Shown here: positions 31,104 to 42,971 of the stretch, in pieces
Layout of the letters: every line of letters starts with the position of its first letter
How positions within the stretch are numbered: the stretch's first letter is position 1
Assembly: GCA_023935145.1 (NCBI GenBank)
Contig: CM043699.1
Span: forward strand, 132,231,536 to 132,295,535
Direction: 5' to 3'
Origin: Bretschneidera sinensis
Taxonomy: Eukaryota > Streptophyta > Magnoliopsida > Brassicales > Akaniaceae
DNA: 64,000 nucleotides
Notes under the pieces: generated by a model
Seen by the model: only the letters and a program-made list of their open reading frames with translations
What the model was told of the DNA's origin: nothing
Databases searched by the model: none
Position numbers and translations under genes: made by a program

Positions 31104-31740
31104 CACTACAAGAAAAAACGATATGTGCAACGGATTATCACCGACAGACTAATTTTCGTACTATTACCGACAGATTATATCCCTCAATGTTATATAGAAA
31201 CGTATCACCGATGAAATATTCCATCGGTGATAATAATATTCATTCGGCAATAGATTTTTAAAAATTTATTTTTTTTATATTAAATTTTCATATGAAAAAT
31301 AGTATCATCGATAATTAATGCTTTGTAAATAGATTTTAAATAGTTTTTTATTTTATTAAAAAAATAGTATCACCAATAGAATATTTCGTCAGTGATAATA
31401 AAGGCAAAATAGTATCACCGATAATTAATGCTTTGCAAATAGATTTTAAATTGAATAAATTTTCATATGAAAAATAGTATCATCAATAATTAATGCTTTG
31501 TAAATAGATTTTAAATAGATTTTTTATTTTATTAAAACCAAAAAAAAAAGTATCACAGATGAAATATTTCGTCAGTGATATTAAATGCAAAATAGTATCA
31601 TCGATAATTAATGCTTTGCAAATACATTTTAAATTGATTTTTATATTTATTTCATGAATACCAAAAAATCGCATTGCCCACCAAATATTTTGTCAGTGAT
31701 AAAAAATGCATTTTAAATATATTTAAGAAAAAAACAACAA
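31104..31740. repeat. CACTA A terminal and subterminal repeats
   Basis: After the 16-bp terminal motif, short inverted and direct repeats of the type ATCACCGAYGAAATATTYCGTCRGTGATA recur, spaced by AATTAATGCTTTGCAAATAGATTTTAAA units (31290-31720). In CACTA elements such arrays bind the element's own DNA-binding protein. Confidence 0.85.
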
Positions 31741-32416
31741 GAAGTTTCAAACCAAGACCTCTTATTGAGAGTATTAAAGTTTTATCGTTGATCCATTTCA
31801 AACAATTGTTTAATTTTATAGAAAACTTATATTTATCTTATTACAATTCATTCTCCTAAACACAACTTGGTTAAATCGACAACACAGCCGCACGCTCTCT
31901 GTCCTCGCTCATCAGTTGCACGCAGCAGGCTCTTCCCTCAGCCGTCAGAAAGCTCTTCCTTCGCAGGTGGCATGCCCTCTACTCTCAGCGACAAGTCCTC
32001 TGTCCTCGCCACTCAAACGTCGCATTAGGCACTTCCCTTAGCCGTCAGCATGCTCTTACATCGCAGGCCGTCTTCCCTCAGCTGTCTCAGGTCGTCTTCC
32101 ATCAGCCATCGCTGGAGCAAACCCCTCGGTCATCGCAGGACCAAACCCCTCAGCCGTTCCCTAAATGTCGACCATGCTGTGGCCAAAGCAATTTTCCTGC
32201 ACAAAGTTGTAGCACTAAACTGTACCAAGTAGTGTTCATATTATCCCTGTCATCCTTAATTTAATAAACTTCGTACACGTAGTGATGGCTTTTACTTTAT
32301 TTCTTTCCCCCGCCCTTCACTTTAACTTATTTTTTCATATATGTCTTATAGAATGCACCTTTGGGATGAATTTCATTTTAGTTCTTATTTCTTGATCCTT
32401 GATAACCTGATCATGT
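31741..32416. other. CACTA A: CT-rich block and intron-like sequence
   Basis: 31868-32170 has GC-rich, imperfect repeats of CCCTCAGCCGTCRCAGG. The short frame at 32050-32232 is repeat-driven and not convincing. 32240-32416 looks like intron sequence before the first captured exon. Confidence 0.5.
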
Positions 32417-32649
32417 TACTTCATCTTTGCTCAAGCTGCAGCTACAGCCCAAGCTGGTGCTTCCGTTATTCAGATATTTGTTGGCCAGATTAGGGTAACT
32501 TTTTAATTTTGTCGAGTAACATTATTACCTTTTATATTCAGTTTTGTTAGTGTGTATAAACTGACCTTCAAGATTGGGTATGCAAACATTCCTGTGATCC
32601 TGAGATAGAAGCTGCACTTAAAAGAGGAGAGGATCCTGGGTCGGCGTTG
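32417..32649 (+). pseudogene. Captured transaldolase-like gene fragment, copy A
   Basis: Exon one (32417-32494) reads YFIFAQAAATAQAGASVIQI then FVGQIR; exon two (32572-32649) reads DWVCKHSCDPEIEAALKRGE then DPGSAL. Both are strong matches to the plant transaldolase/aldolase-superfamily protein around FAQAAAAAQAGASVIQIFVG and DPEIEAALKRGEDPGLAL. The donor GTAACT at 32495 is kept. The acceptor CAG of exon two has become CAA (32569-32571), which leaves a shifted AAG site. No other exons are recognised. A transposon-captured fragment, not an enzyme gene. Confidence 0.83.
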
Positions 32650-33299
32650 GTTAGTTTGAACTCTATCATTCTGAGCTTTCATTTCTATTTTTAAATTGTC
32701 AGCAAGGTTTTAACTTACTGCTTTGATGAGTCTAGTAAATTGTAGGAAACTAGTAGTCTAATAAGAAAATGTTTTATGATTTTTAGACTATATGAAATAT
32801 GATTCTTATGGTTGCTTCAGACTATAAGTTGAATTGTCTCTAGGCGCAAATTGTTTTGTACTCTCTTGGAAATTTCAATTGAAGTCTATCATATATTGTT
32901 TTTCTTTTCACTCTTCAATATCCCTTTTCAAGTTAAGCTGGCCAAGAGTCTTATTTGCCACTTATAAAAAAAGAAACCGAGTTAATTGCTGGTGTCGAAT
33001 GAGTTTAGTAGTGATGCCAAAGTTATGATTATTTTTGCAATTGTGAAGCTAGAACTAGTGTTTACAAAATGATCTGAACAGGCTGGTCAGATTGTGAAAA
33101 CCTGAATCTGACCGTCATCTTGATTGGTTAAATCATTTGTACTGGAGAAGACTGACTTTGTGTATATAAAGCTGATTATTAGGTTTTCATTTTCTTTTCA
33201 CAATGATAAATTGTTATCTCTTTTGATAGGTTATGCTTGCCATTGAAATTAACTTTCAACAGGCACAATTTATTTATTTATTTTTACAGCACTGGATTT
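32650..33299. other. CACTA A: intron-like and spacer sequence
   Basis: Begins as the intron after the captured exon (GTTAGT). T-rich tracts follow. I find no further transaldolase exon. Confidence 0.45.
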
Positions 33300-33518
33300 T
33301 TAATTCTTTGTGATATCTAGGACCAGTACATATTGTCCGCTATCATCTTGCATAAGAATAAATTTGTTTGGATGATCAGCATGGATTATTTTCTTTCTTT
33401 CTTTTCTTGTTGATTCTTTTGTTTTGTGATGCTCTTTCATATCAAGAAAATTCATCACTACTAGTCTTGGTTTATATAATACAAGAATAGATCTAGACCA
33501 TATCCTTGGTAAAATCAA
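33300..33518 (-). other. Unidentified antisense ORF inside CACTA A
   Basis: A 72-codon frame with a coding-like end: KKIIHADHPNKFILMQDDSG then QYVLVLDITKN. I do not recognise the family. In copy B (55758-55976) the same frame has a TAG where copy A has a Lys codon, but the C-terminal part is unchanged. It could be one more captured exon, in opposite orientation to the transposase, or chance. Confidence 0.3.
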
Positions 33519-35369
33519 AGGTCATTTGTCTTTCTCACTTTGCCAACCAAGATTTTTCTTGGCATTCATCGAGTTTTATGGTACCTTCAACAAGAAGCCT
33601 ATCTGAAACCAGGCAATGATTAATGGAACATTCCAACTGAGTAGCATCTTGATTGCTAGGTTACGTGCTCTCTTGTCTGGTTACTTAATCTAGCCTAATT
33701 GCATTTTCTTTTTTCTGTACAAAGATTCTTATTAGAGAATTGTTTCTGCTGTTACGAACTAGTTGCATATAATTGACAAATCTTTTTTATCCTTAAAAGC
33801 CAATTTTACGAAAGCTAATCTCTACAGATTTGAAGAGATCTGTTGATATAAATTTACCATATTTTGATGGGCGTGTAGGTACCAACATTAATATTGGTGG
33901 AAAATTAATTGAGCGCAGCACCTTTGTGTGTTTCTGTGGTGGGGAAAGAAAATGTCACCTCTCATCTCATCTTATCTCATAAGAGTGCTTCATTATCGCA
34001 TGACATGTTATAAGGTGTGGTGAAAGTGGAGACTGAAATTTGGGGCCCAGACCCAAATAGGCAAAATTGGGGTTTGTGCCAAATAGGCGAAAGCCTTAAT
34101 TAAAGGCTTTAATGAAACTCAATTAATTTCTGCATGGTTAAAGCAAATTAGTTAATATGATGCTGTTTGAACTTAACATTTACTGAAAATTTGAAACAAA
34201 AGAAAAAGGATTAATAAAAGGAACAAATTAGCCTACTTGCTTATGTATATGGACCCCTGTAAAAGCGGACGAGCTTTCTAACTTGAATACCCTAGTTACT
34301 TGTGTCATTATTTACATATTCTCCTTTGTTTATTTATCAGAGGTATTCAAGACTTGTTAAATCAATGCTGACTGATCACTTTTAAGCATATTTCCTTTTT
34401 TAGATTAGATTTAATGGACAGATCGAATTCAAATCTTTTAAGAAATATGTAATAAGTGGTTTAAGGCATAATTAGAAAAAAGACATTTTAGAGACTAGTG
34501 TATGGATTTCCATCTATGTATTTAATTGTGCATGTCTCATGTATTCTTTATTTTCATATATATCATACATTGCGTCTTAACTTAGAATACCCATCTAAAG
34601 ATTATTGAGCGAACCAAATGCTCTCATTGCTTATCAGATAATGTGTTTGTAATGAGAGTGTTTGTGTTCAAATAATCATTGGATTGTCCAGAGTAGACAG
34701 TTCAAGAATGCGTGAGCAATTTTGTAATTAGTAGTTCATTGCTTGTATTGTTTCGACTATATTTCAGCAACATTCTCCATGTTCTCTGAGCACACACTAA
34801 ATTCGGGGATATCTTTCTCGAGATATAGCACCGAATTTAAGTCGTGTAGTTGGAGGACTAAAGGGAAATGCTGCCGAAATCGAGTCGTAACAAAACAAGC
34901 AAGGAACTACTAATTGCAACATTGCTCACCCATTCCTGAATGAGTTAGGACCCCCTACCTATTAGTGAATTGGATGAGATGATTAGAAAGCATGTATCAA
35001 CATGCACGATGCAACAAATTTGTTATTTATTTACTAATTCGTTATCATATTTCCCCTCACAGGATTTACACATGTCCTATTCTGGTGATTGATTTAGGTA
35101 TGTAAATCTAAACCTTTTCCGATAATTAACTTTATGTTAAATCCGTAATTGTTTCATTCTACTTTAGCATCATTAGAATTATATATGTCTTTAATGAATT
35201 GCAAGATAAAAAAAAGTGATAAGAAAATGTATGTTTGGGATTCGATCTATATGTTCTTTATATGTATGAAAAAATAAAAAAATAAAAATTGAATGTGCAT
35301 AATTGAAAGAATATATGTATTTAGAACATTTTATTAATAAGAGATTCAATATTATTTTAATCTAGAACC
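33519..35369. other. CACTA A: long leader before the transposase
   Basis: No ORF of note. It is conserved with 55977-57846 (roughly 90-95 percent by eye) apart from small indels and a TA microsatellite in copy B. 34660-34960, with GGATTGTCCAGAG and AAGTCGTG blocks, may be an untranslated exon and splice region. Confidence 0.45.
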
Positions 35370-37573
35370 ATGTTAATTGACCGTAGTTGGATGGACCGTC
35401 GGGTTGTAAATCATGTAGTATCAACGGAATTTAGGAATGGTGTTGAGTGTTTACTTCACTTTGCATATGGGAATCCATCATTGTGTATAATGGAAGTATT
35501 CGTTGTCCTTGTTTTCTATGCCAGAATGCTAACTTTTTAAAGCGAGATATGGTTACCTTTCACCTATATAAGAAAGGTTTTACACCTAACTACAATAGGT
35601 GGATTTTTCATGGTGAGAGTTATTTGAGAAGTGAACCTTCAATGCAACCAGATCACCATGTGGAGGTTGGTTTCGGAGAAACAAATCAGATAAGGGAGAT
35701 GGAAATGGATGTTGCTGCCACAAATTTTAACTGGATGCCGAAAAGGATCCAAATCCTCAGGCTACTAAGTTTTATACTATGTTAAAAGATACTGATGAGC
35801 CTTTGTGGGATGGTTGTAAGAAGCACACTAAGTTATCAACGATCTCACAGTTGTTGAATAGTAAGTCACATTTTGACATGTCTGAGAATTGTTTCGATCG
35901 ATTATAGGCAATAATTAATAGTATGTTACCGGAGGACAAGAAGTTGCTTGAAAACTTTTACAAGTCCAAGAAGATGGTGAATGAGTCAGGTGTTGGATAT
36001 GAGACAATACATGCTTGCCTAAATGATTGCATGATGTATTACAAGGAAGACAAACACAAGAAAGTGTGTGATGTGTGTGGCCATTCTCAGTTTAAACCTA
36101 GACAAAGCGGTAATAAGAAGCAAAAAAGACATACCAGACAATGTGTTACATTATATTCCACTGACACCAAGACTTCAAAGCCTTTATTTGTCAAAAAAAC
36201 TTCTGGACATATGAGATGGCATAAGAAGGGAAAACATAGTAAACCAGACATGGTAATCCACTCGACAGATGGACTTGCATGGAAAAATTTTAATGATACT
36301 CACTCAAGTTTTCCCATAAACCACGCAATGTTAGGTTGGGACTCTTAACTGACGGGATCACTCTGTTTAGTCATTCAACCTCCCCTTACTCTTGTTGGCT
36401 GGTATTTATCACTCCTTATAAAATACCTCTTGGTATGTGCATGAAAGAGCATAATTTTTTTCTTATCATTGGTAATTCCCGGTCCACACAACCCTGGTAA
36501 GAATCTAGAAGTCTATCTTGACCACTTGTAGACGAGTTGAAGGCGTTATTGACGGATGGAGTTACTACTTACGATACAACCAATAAACAAAATTTTAATA
36601 TGAAGGCTGAACTTCTATTGACAATTAGTGACTTCCATACATATGGTATGCTTTTTGGGTGAATAACTCACGGTTTATTGGCTTGTCCTTACTATATGGA
36701 GCTCACCTAATCATTCCGTCTACCACATGGTCATAAAAATTGTTGGTTTGATTATCATCATCAATTCTTACCAGTGGATCATGTTTTCAGAAGGCAGAAG
36801 TAGAGTTTCATAAAGAATAGATTTGAGAGTGGCCCACCGCCACCACAATTGCCTGGGGTAGAAGTGAAAGATAGAGTGATGTCCTTTGAACAGATAACAT
36901 TCGGTACCAATGGTAGAAAGCAAGAAATCCATGGATTTGGGAAAGACCATAATTGGACAAAGAGAAGTATCTTTTGTGAACTGCCCTACTGGTCAACTAA
37001 TCTAATTTGTCACAATTTGGACGTTATGCATATTGAGAAAAATGTGTTTGACAACGTCTTCAACCCTGTTATGGATATCAAGGGTAAAACAAAAGGCAAT
37101 ACTAATGCTCGTTTACATATGGAAAAGTTTTGTTGGTGTCCTCAATTGGAGTTGGTTTAAGTTAATGGTAAACCTAACTTTAAACCCAAAGCAACCTACA
37201 CTTTAAACAAGTCTCAGATAAAGATGGTATGCGAATGGGTTTCAAAATCAAGTTCTATGGAATGAAGAGTGACGATTGTGACGTGTTCATGGAAATATTA
37301 ATTCTCTTAGCGTTTTGTGATTTTTTACCTAACCCTATGTGGGGTGCTTTGACAGACCCAAGTAACTTCTTTAGGGACATATGCGCAACTAAAATGTGTG
37401 TTGAGCATATGAAGGTTGTTGAGAAAAACATTTCCATCATCTTATGTAAGCTTGAGAAGTTATTTCATATGGCATTCTTTGATTCAATGGAGCATTTGTC
37501 GATCCATTTAGCTTATGAAGCTAAAGTGGGTGGTCTCGTGCAACATCGATGGATGTATCCGTTTAAGAGATAA
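35370..37573 (+). pseudogene. CACTA TNP2-type transposase, copy A, truncated and frameshifted
   Basis: In order: a transposase-associated domain (DRSWMDRRVVNH; then NGSIRCPCFLCQNANFLKRD with a Cys cluster, and HLYKKGFTPNYNRWIFHGES), a frame change near 35450, the Transposase_21 core from 35923 (YETIHACLNDCMMYYKEDK and KVCDVCGHSQFKPRQ zinc-like pair, then MRWHKKGKHSKPDM and WKNFNDTHSSF), then KRSIFCELPYWSTNLICHNLDVMHIEKNVFDNV (about 36960-37070) and the KLEKLFHMAFFDSMEHL segment (37440-37500). Stops at about 35905, 36346 and 36540 and shifts make it inactive. The DUF4218 and DUF4216 ends present in copy B are absent. Confidence 0.85.
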
Positions 37574-37636
37574 TATCCTTAATCTTTATCAAATATGACT
37601 ATTTCTCGGCTTCATATCATATTATTTTTTGTTTTA

Positions 37637-37793
<157 letters not shown>

Positions 37794-39100
37794 TGTAATA
37801 CCCGTATTTGTAAAGTAAGGGTAAAGAAGTACTTTAATAAATATGACATAGAGTTAAAATAATATATAGATATTTTTAAATACAAAAAGTTAATTTTAAA
37901 AAAAAAGACGTTCAGTAATGTCCCGGGGAAGAAAAAGTAAGAAAAAAAAGTTTTATAAAAAAAAAGAAAAAAAAAAAGGCAGAAAATGCAACCTGCTGCC
38001 AAACAAAGAAGGCTTTTTGCATGCCTTCCACATAGCAAAAATGTGGAGGCTATGTGCGGCTGCCAAAGATTTTTGCAAAATCTTACTCTTATTTATACAC
38101 ACACACACGTAATCATACTTACCGAATTTCGTTTAATCTTCCTTCAATTTCTATATTTCTCAAAATATTTGGCGACCGAAAAAAAGGTTGAAAGAGAAAA
38201 AATTTGAAAGAGTTTACGAGAGAATTTTATAGAGAGGCACGAGAAGCGCTAAAAAAACATAAAGTAATAACGTAATGCTTATTTTTGAATTTTTAGAATT
38301 CATAAAATTCCCGGAAGTCAAAGTAAGAATTTTCAAATGGTGTGGTTTATGAAGAATTGAAGAGTAAATTAGAAATTTAATATAAATATTACGTCAGGTG
38401 TTGATGATCAACAACCAGGAGAAATTCTGAGAGGAATGGGAAAGGCAAGGAGGTGATCCACGGGTAGCTTTAAGTACTACGTGGTGAGTTAGATTTACTT
38501 TAATTAATCTAGATAAAAATAAAATATCTAGTAATAATATTTAAAATAAATTATTGGCTTATGCTTTGGTGGTAGATAAAGATTTGGTTGATAAATATGA
38601 TATGAATATTGGACATATAGAAAATTATTATGTGAGAAGAAATATTATTAGAATAATGAGTTGATTTAATAATGATGGTGATAAATAAAAATCTTGACGA
38701 ATTTTGGTTAATAAATTGATGTGATATATGAAGAGAAGAAATTTGTGAAATTTATCAAGCAAAAATTCGAGGAAAGACAGGATAACCAATTTAAATATTT
38801 TGAATTCATGTTGTTTTTATATTACTGTTCATATGTATATTTCATATCATGGTTCATATGCAGATGCATTAAATAAAAGAACATAAAGAACTAGGAAGGG
38901 ACCGGTTTAATTGAAAAACCGTGATAACCGATATATGCTGGAAATAAAAATGTTATTTATACAAACTGAATATTTTTAGTAAATTTAATTCACTGAACTT
39001 GTGAAGCTTATCTCTCATTGTACAATGATTTCAGGTATCATACAAGACAAATAGTCTAGTAGATTGAAAGTCAGACAAGATCATTTTTTTGTAAGTCACG
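37794..39100 (+). repeat. Partial LTR of the TGTAAYRCCC gypsy family
   Basis: It starts TGTAATACCCGTATTTGTAAAG and runs colinear with 58232-60392 as far as GTAAGTCACG, then breaks into EF-hand copy B. It has one copy of the 36-bp ATATGCTGGAAATAAA unit, lacks the 3' third and has an A-rich tract at 37895-37985. Confidence 0.82.
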
Positions 39101-39426
39101 TTGGCCAAGGCAAGCATCATGAGCTTGGTCTCTGCCTTGAACTCTTTCAGGTCCACTGCCCCATTAGAGTCATGATCAAACTAGCAAAATAGGGAGTCAT
39201 AAACATGAGCAAGCTCCTCAGGCTCTGCTTTCACGTCGATGCCAAAGTGGGTCTCAAACACCCTCAAGCTCTGCAATTCTTTCAGCATCTCTGTATAAGA
39301 CAAAAGCTCATCGTGATCCGTGTCAAGGTGAACAAAACGATCCCGTATTGAGACATTGAATGCTTCTTCATCTTCAACAAAGTCAACAATGGTGGCACTG
39401 TCCAACACATCCACACTCATTTTCAC
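39101..39426 (-). pseudogene. EF-hand gene, copy B, truncated
   Basis: Over 95 percent like 29780-30099. The ATG, first EF-hand (with a Gly to Glu change in the loop, DTDHDELLSYTE) and linker are kept. A CAG to TAG change (39181-39183) stops it before the second loop, and the C-terminal 30 or so residues are lost at the LTR junction (39100/39101). The promoter flank with TATA run is kept to about 39680. Loss of loop Gly-6 would weaken calcium binding even without the stop. Confidence 0.9.
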
Positions 39427-39909
39427 TCATAGAATTAATTTAGATCAAAGGAGATTTTGATTTGATGTTGTTGAACAAGAAGTTGGTGTTGTGCTTTATA
39501 TATATAGTTTTTTTCTCTAAATTACTAGTACAATAATCCATACAGTGCATGCTGCTTTCAAACACGCGCATCATTTTTTAGCTTCTTGTTTTTACATGCC
39601 ACTGTTTTTTGAATTCTTCAAGAAACCGACCCTTTTTAGGTTGTTCATGGATTTATCATTTTAAAATTCATGTATTTGTATTTTTAATTATTTAAAAATT
39701 TTAAATACAATTTGAAGTTAGATATTTTATAATAACATTTTATATTGATGAAATTAATCCAACCTCCAAATTAACTTGTAATTTAAAATATATTTTAGAT
39801 GAAAATGATATTTTAAATTTATAAGTTTTTGAGGTTTGAACGATTTCTTAAAATTTCAAATCGATAAATTTAGAATCTCACCAATTCTTTTCTACCTAAC
39901 TTTATATAT
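39427..39909. other. Copy B upstream flank, then unmatched AT-rich sequence
   Basis: 39427-39675 matches the EF-hand upstream flank of copy A. 39676-39909 is AT-rich and unlike copy A, with no gene. It ends in TATAT, the target of the next element. Confidence 0.6.
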
Positions 39910-41331
39910 TGTTGCTCAAGTGTCTATTGACCCTAAATGATTTTGATGGTGACAAAAATTTTAATTAAGCACTAATAAATATTACTTAAGTGATACAGAT
40001 TGTTAATAGTGCTTGTACATCAAAGGAGATCAAGATTGTAGAAATTGGTTAATCAAAGTTGATGATCTCAAAATTCAATAAGTTCTCTAAAAGATCAAAT
40101 TCAAGAATAATAATTTAAATGCAACTTCAAAGACAAAAGGGATAAATTATAGGTTTGAATCCTAAGATACACTTTGTAAGCATTTCAATTTTTAGTTGCT
40201 AATTAAATTTGCATTGCATTTTATTATATAGCCTTAATTAATTGAAGATTTAAAATCTCCACATGATTTTATTAAATGCAAATAAATTCTTTGGGCTCAA
40301 TACTTAACATGCTATAATTGAACTTAAGAAGAATTTATGTTGACATAGAAAATTATTTGAGCATTTGTAATATATCATTCTTCATATATCTTGCACACAC
40401 ATTATGCTTAAATTTGTAATATGTTTTGTCATCATAAAAAATGTCTTAATCAAGAAATTGATTAGATTAATTTTGATGATAACAAAACACTTTTGAAGTG
40501 CTTAACACGTGTCCTTAATGTGCAAGAAAGTTTGATTCAATTAGGAGATTTTTAAAACTCAAAAATCCAAAAAGAATAAAGAAATATGAAGAAAATTGAT
40601 GTTGAAAACACTGTTCATCCTGAAAATACTGTAACAGCGCACAAAAACTGACCCAATCGACTGGGTGAATAGTACCAGTCGACTGGGTGACAGGTACCAA
40701 TAGACTACGTGCTCGAAAAGTCAGTTTTCACATCAGTTATAAACGAAAGTCGACTGCTATAAGTGGACAGTCGACTGGGCAAGTTACAACAACTATATTT
40801 TTAAATTTAAAAGGTTATAAACTTGTCTCTAACGGCTCTATTTTGTCTCCAACGGCTAGAAGACTTTAAGACACTATAAATTAAGCCTCAAATGTCATTT
40901 GGAAGACAAGAGAAACATTCTACAACAAAGGATTAAAGCAAAATCTTATTCTCTTCTTCTTGAGCCAAAAACTCCATTGTCAAGCTATAAGCTTTTGAGA
41001 GAGAAAATATTGAGTTGTAATCTTCATTGAGAAATCTCTCTCTTGTTTGTTTGTTTCAAACTTTCCGTTCATTATCTTGTTAAAAGAGTTGGTGTAACTC
41101 TTGTGAGAGTTTGTAAGTGAGCTAGTGAGTGTTGGGCATATACACTTGGGAGCAAACTTAGGATTCTTGTGAAAAAGGTTGAAGCAACACCCGTGAAGTT
41201 GCTTGTTTTAGTGAAAGGCTTCAAGAAGGATCCTTGAAAAGAGTGGACGTAGGGTCGGAAGGATTCCGATGTTGCTGAACCACTATAAATCGAGTTTGCA
41301 TCTCTCTAACTCTATCTCCTTAATTACTTTC

Positions 41332-41827
41332 TAACGCCGGGCAGAATAGCAATTATTCTGCAGGCTAGTTTCAACAGATATTTCACAGGGAGAAACACAA
41401 GAAAAACCCTAAAAACACAGAGAAATACCTATGATGTTTAATTTAAAATTATACAAATACAATAATAATGATAATTTGTCTTTTCTGTATGTGGCTTCCT
41501 TATTTATAAGGTCAAAGCAAAAAAAGAAAAAATCCTTGAAAACATAATCCTGGGGAAAACTAAGGAAATTACTAAAATTAAGCTATTGTATTAAGGCAGA
41601 ATCAATGGCAGTAAATTCTGACTTAAATACAAAAGGAAATTGCAAATGGAAAGTTTCCTAAAACTGAAAACTGCAAATTTGAAGGCCTAAAACAAAATCA
41701 ATGGCAGTCAACCGTTCTAGGTAGTCCACCTACCATTTTTGCGCTGATCTGCCAACTCAAATATCTCAGTGCCAACAACATGTTATCTGACGACTCAGCA
41801 TCATCTGACTTGGATCCTCCTGCATCA
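41332..41827 (-). repeat. 3' LTR of gypsy 41332-44180
   Basis: 496 bp. It matches 43652-44180 closely apart from a duplicated AACACAGAGAAACACAAG stretch in the other copy and scattered substitutions. Confidence 0.88.
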
Positions 41828-42321
41828 GTCGCCTCAGGTTGGAAAGAACTCGTCCTCGAGTTCACAATAGCTTTATCTGAATCCACAAAACAAGGACTCA
41901 AGTGTTTCACATTAAAGACATCAGGCGGCAACCCAGGAGGAAGATCCTCTGGCATCAAGTCAGAAAACTCTGCTAGCAGCAGTTGCACCTCTGCTGGTAA
42001 ATCTGGATTCATGTCTGCTGCACTATTTTCATAAGGCAGCAGAGCATAGACCACGTCTCCACGCTCAACCTAAGCTAAAAACCTGGACATCGAAAGTAGA
42101 TTAGTATTATTGGCTACCGGGGTAGGAGTGGTTCCTTCCCGACGAGGTGCCAACATAATCATTTTCCCTTTGATGCTAAGGGAATAAGTATTTTTTTGCC
42201 CATCATGAATAATATTGTAATCATACTGCCAAGGTCTGCCTAACAACACATGACAAGCATCCATAGACACAACATCACACCAAGCATTATCAAAATATTT
42301 CCTACCAATTGAAAAAGACAC
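41828..42321 (-). pseudogene. Shortened gypsy pol: post-protease part fused to pol C-terminus
   Basis: Frame 42070-42321 reads IGRKYFDNAWCDVVSMDACH and LLGRPWQYDYNIIHDG, the end of protease. Frame 41698-42054 reads EVQLLLAEFSDLMPEDLPPG, normally just before RT, and goes straight into NVKHLSPCFVDSD and NSRTSSFQ, normally the last residues of pol. About 900 codons for RT, RNase H and integrase are missing in one clean step. A stop separates the two frames. Confidence 0.82.
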
Positions 42322-42404
42322 TAGGCATCGCTTATCTACTGTTACTTCACTCCTTTATTCAGCTATGACAATTTATACGGCTCAGGATGACAATCTATCT
42401 TCAA

Positions 42405-42722
42405 CTACAGTTTCTGGACAGTCTCTTCAGACACTACATTCTCACAACAACCATTGTCAATGATCATCTTGCAGACTTTATCTGCAACTGTGCAGGTCAT
42501 GTGGAAAAAATTGGTTCTCAACCAATCGTCTCTTGTATCGCCCTTGGGGGTCAGTAGACTCTTACGAACGACCAGAGTCTCATGGCCATCTCCATACAAC
42601 ACATCTCCATCTTCATCATCGTCATACACAGGCTCTCCAATCTCCTCAGTTTTGTCTACCACATCGTCCTCAATCAGGAGATTTTTGCCCTTCTGACTAG
42701 CAGGCTTCCTGTACTCAGCCAC
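42405..42722 (-). CDS. Gypsy protease region
   Basis: 105 codons: an acidic linker (EDDVVDKTEEIGEPVYDDDE), then VVRKSLLTPKGDTRDDWLRT and the protease active site region MIIDNGCCENVVSEE, where the catalytic Asp is kept but the following Ser is Asn (DSG to DNG). It is followed by a stop. Confidence 0.75.
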   Translation of the reverse strand: MAEYRKPASQKGKNLLIEDDVVDKTEEIGEPVYDDDEDGDVLYGDGHETLVVRKSLLTPKGDTRDDWLRTNFFHMTCTVADKVCKMIIDNGCCENVVSEETVQKL

Positions 42723-42971
42723 TTTATGTCCCTATTCACCACATCTAAAACATCTATATTTGAGCTAGAGTTACCCTGGGGTGGCTACTGGACAGGACGG
42801 GATTCTTGAGGGTGAACTGGCCGACTGCTTTGATCGCTTCTGAGGCCTCCTGTTCTGCTGTTTTTCCAAAGCAAGTGCACGTTGGTATGCTTCAGAAACG
42901 ATCCATAGTGAGTGAAGGTTGAGGACATCCTGTAGGAGCTACCGTAATCCCCCCAAATACCATGCCACCAT

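Larger units (their letters stand above)
31104..37620 (+). mobile_element. CACTA transposon copy A, 5' part
   Basis: It starts with CACTACAAGAAAAAAC, the classic CACTA terminal inverted repeat, preceded by GTT. Next come subterminal repeats, a CT-rich block, captured transaldolase-like exons, a long leader and a TNP2-type transposase. The 3' end is missing: the element is cut at a microsatellite (37644-37793) followed by a partial LTR. The whole left part is duplicated, with its outer flank, at 53655 onward. Confidence 0.87.

Noticed and set aside
32050..32232. Possible Ser/Arg-rich small protein in the CT-rich block
   Set aside because: Not conserved in frame between CACTA copies; built from CCCTCAGCCGTC repeats.
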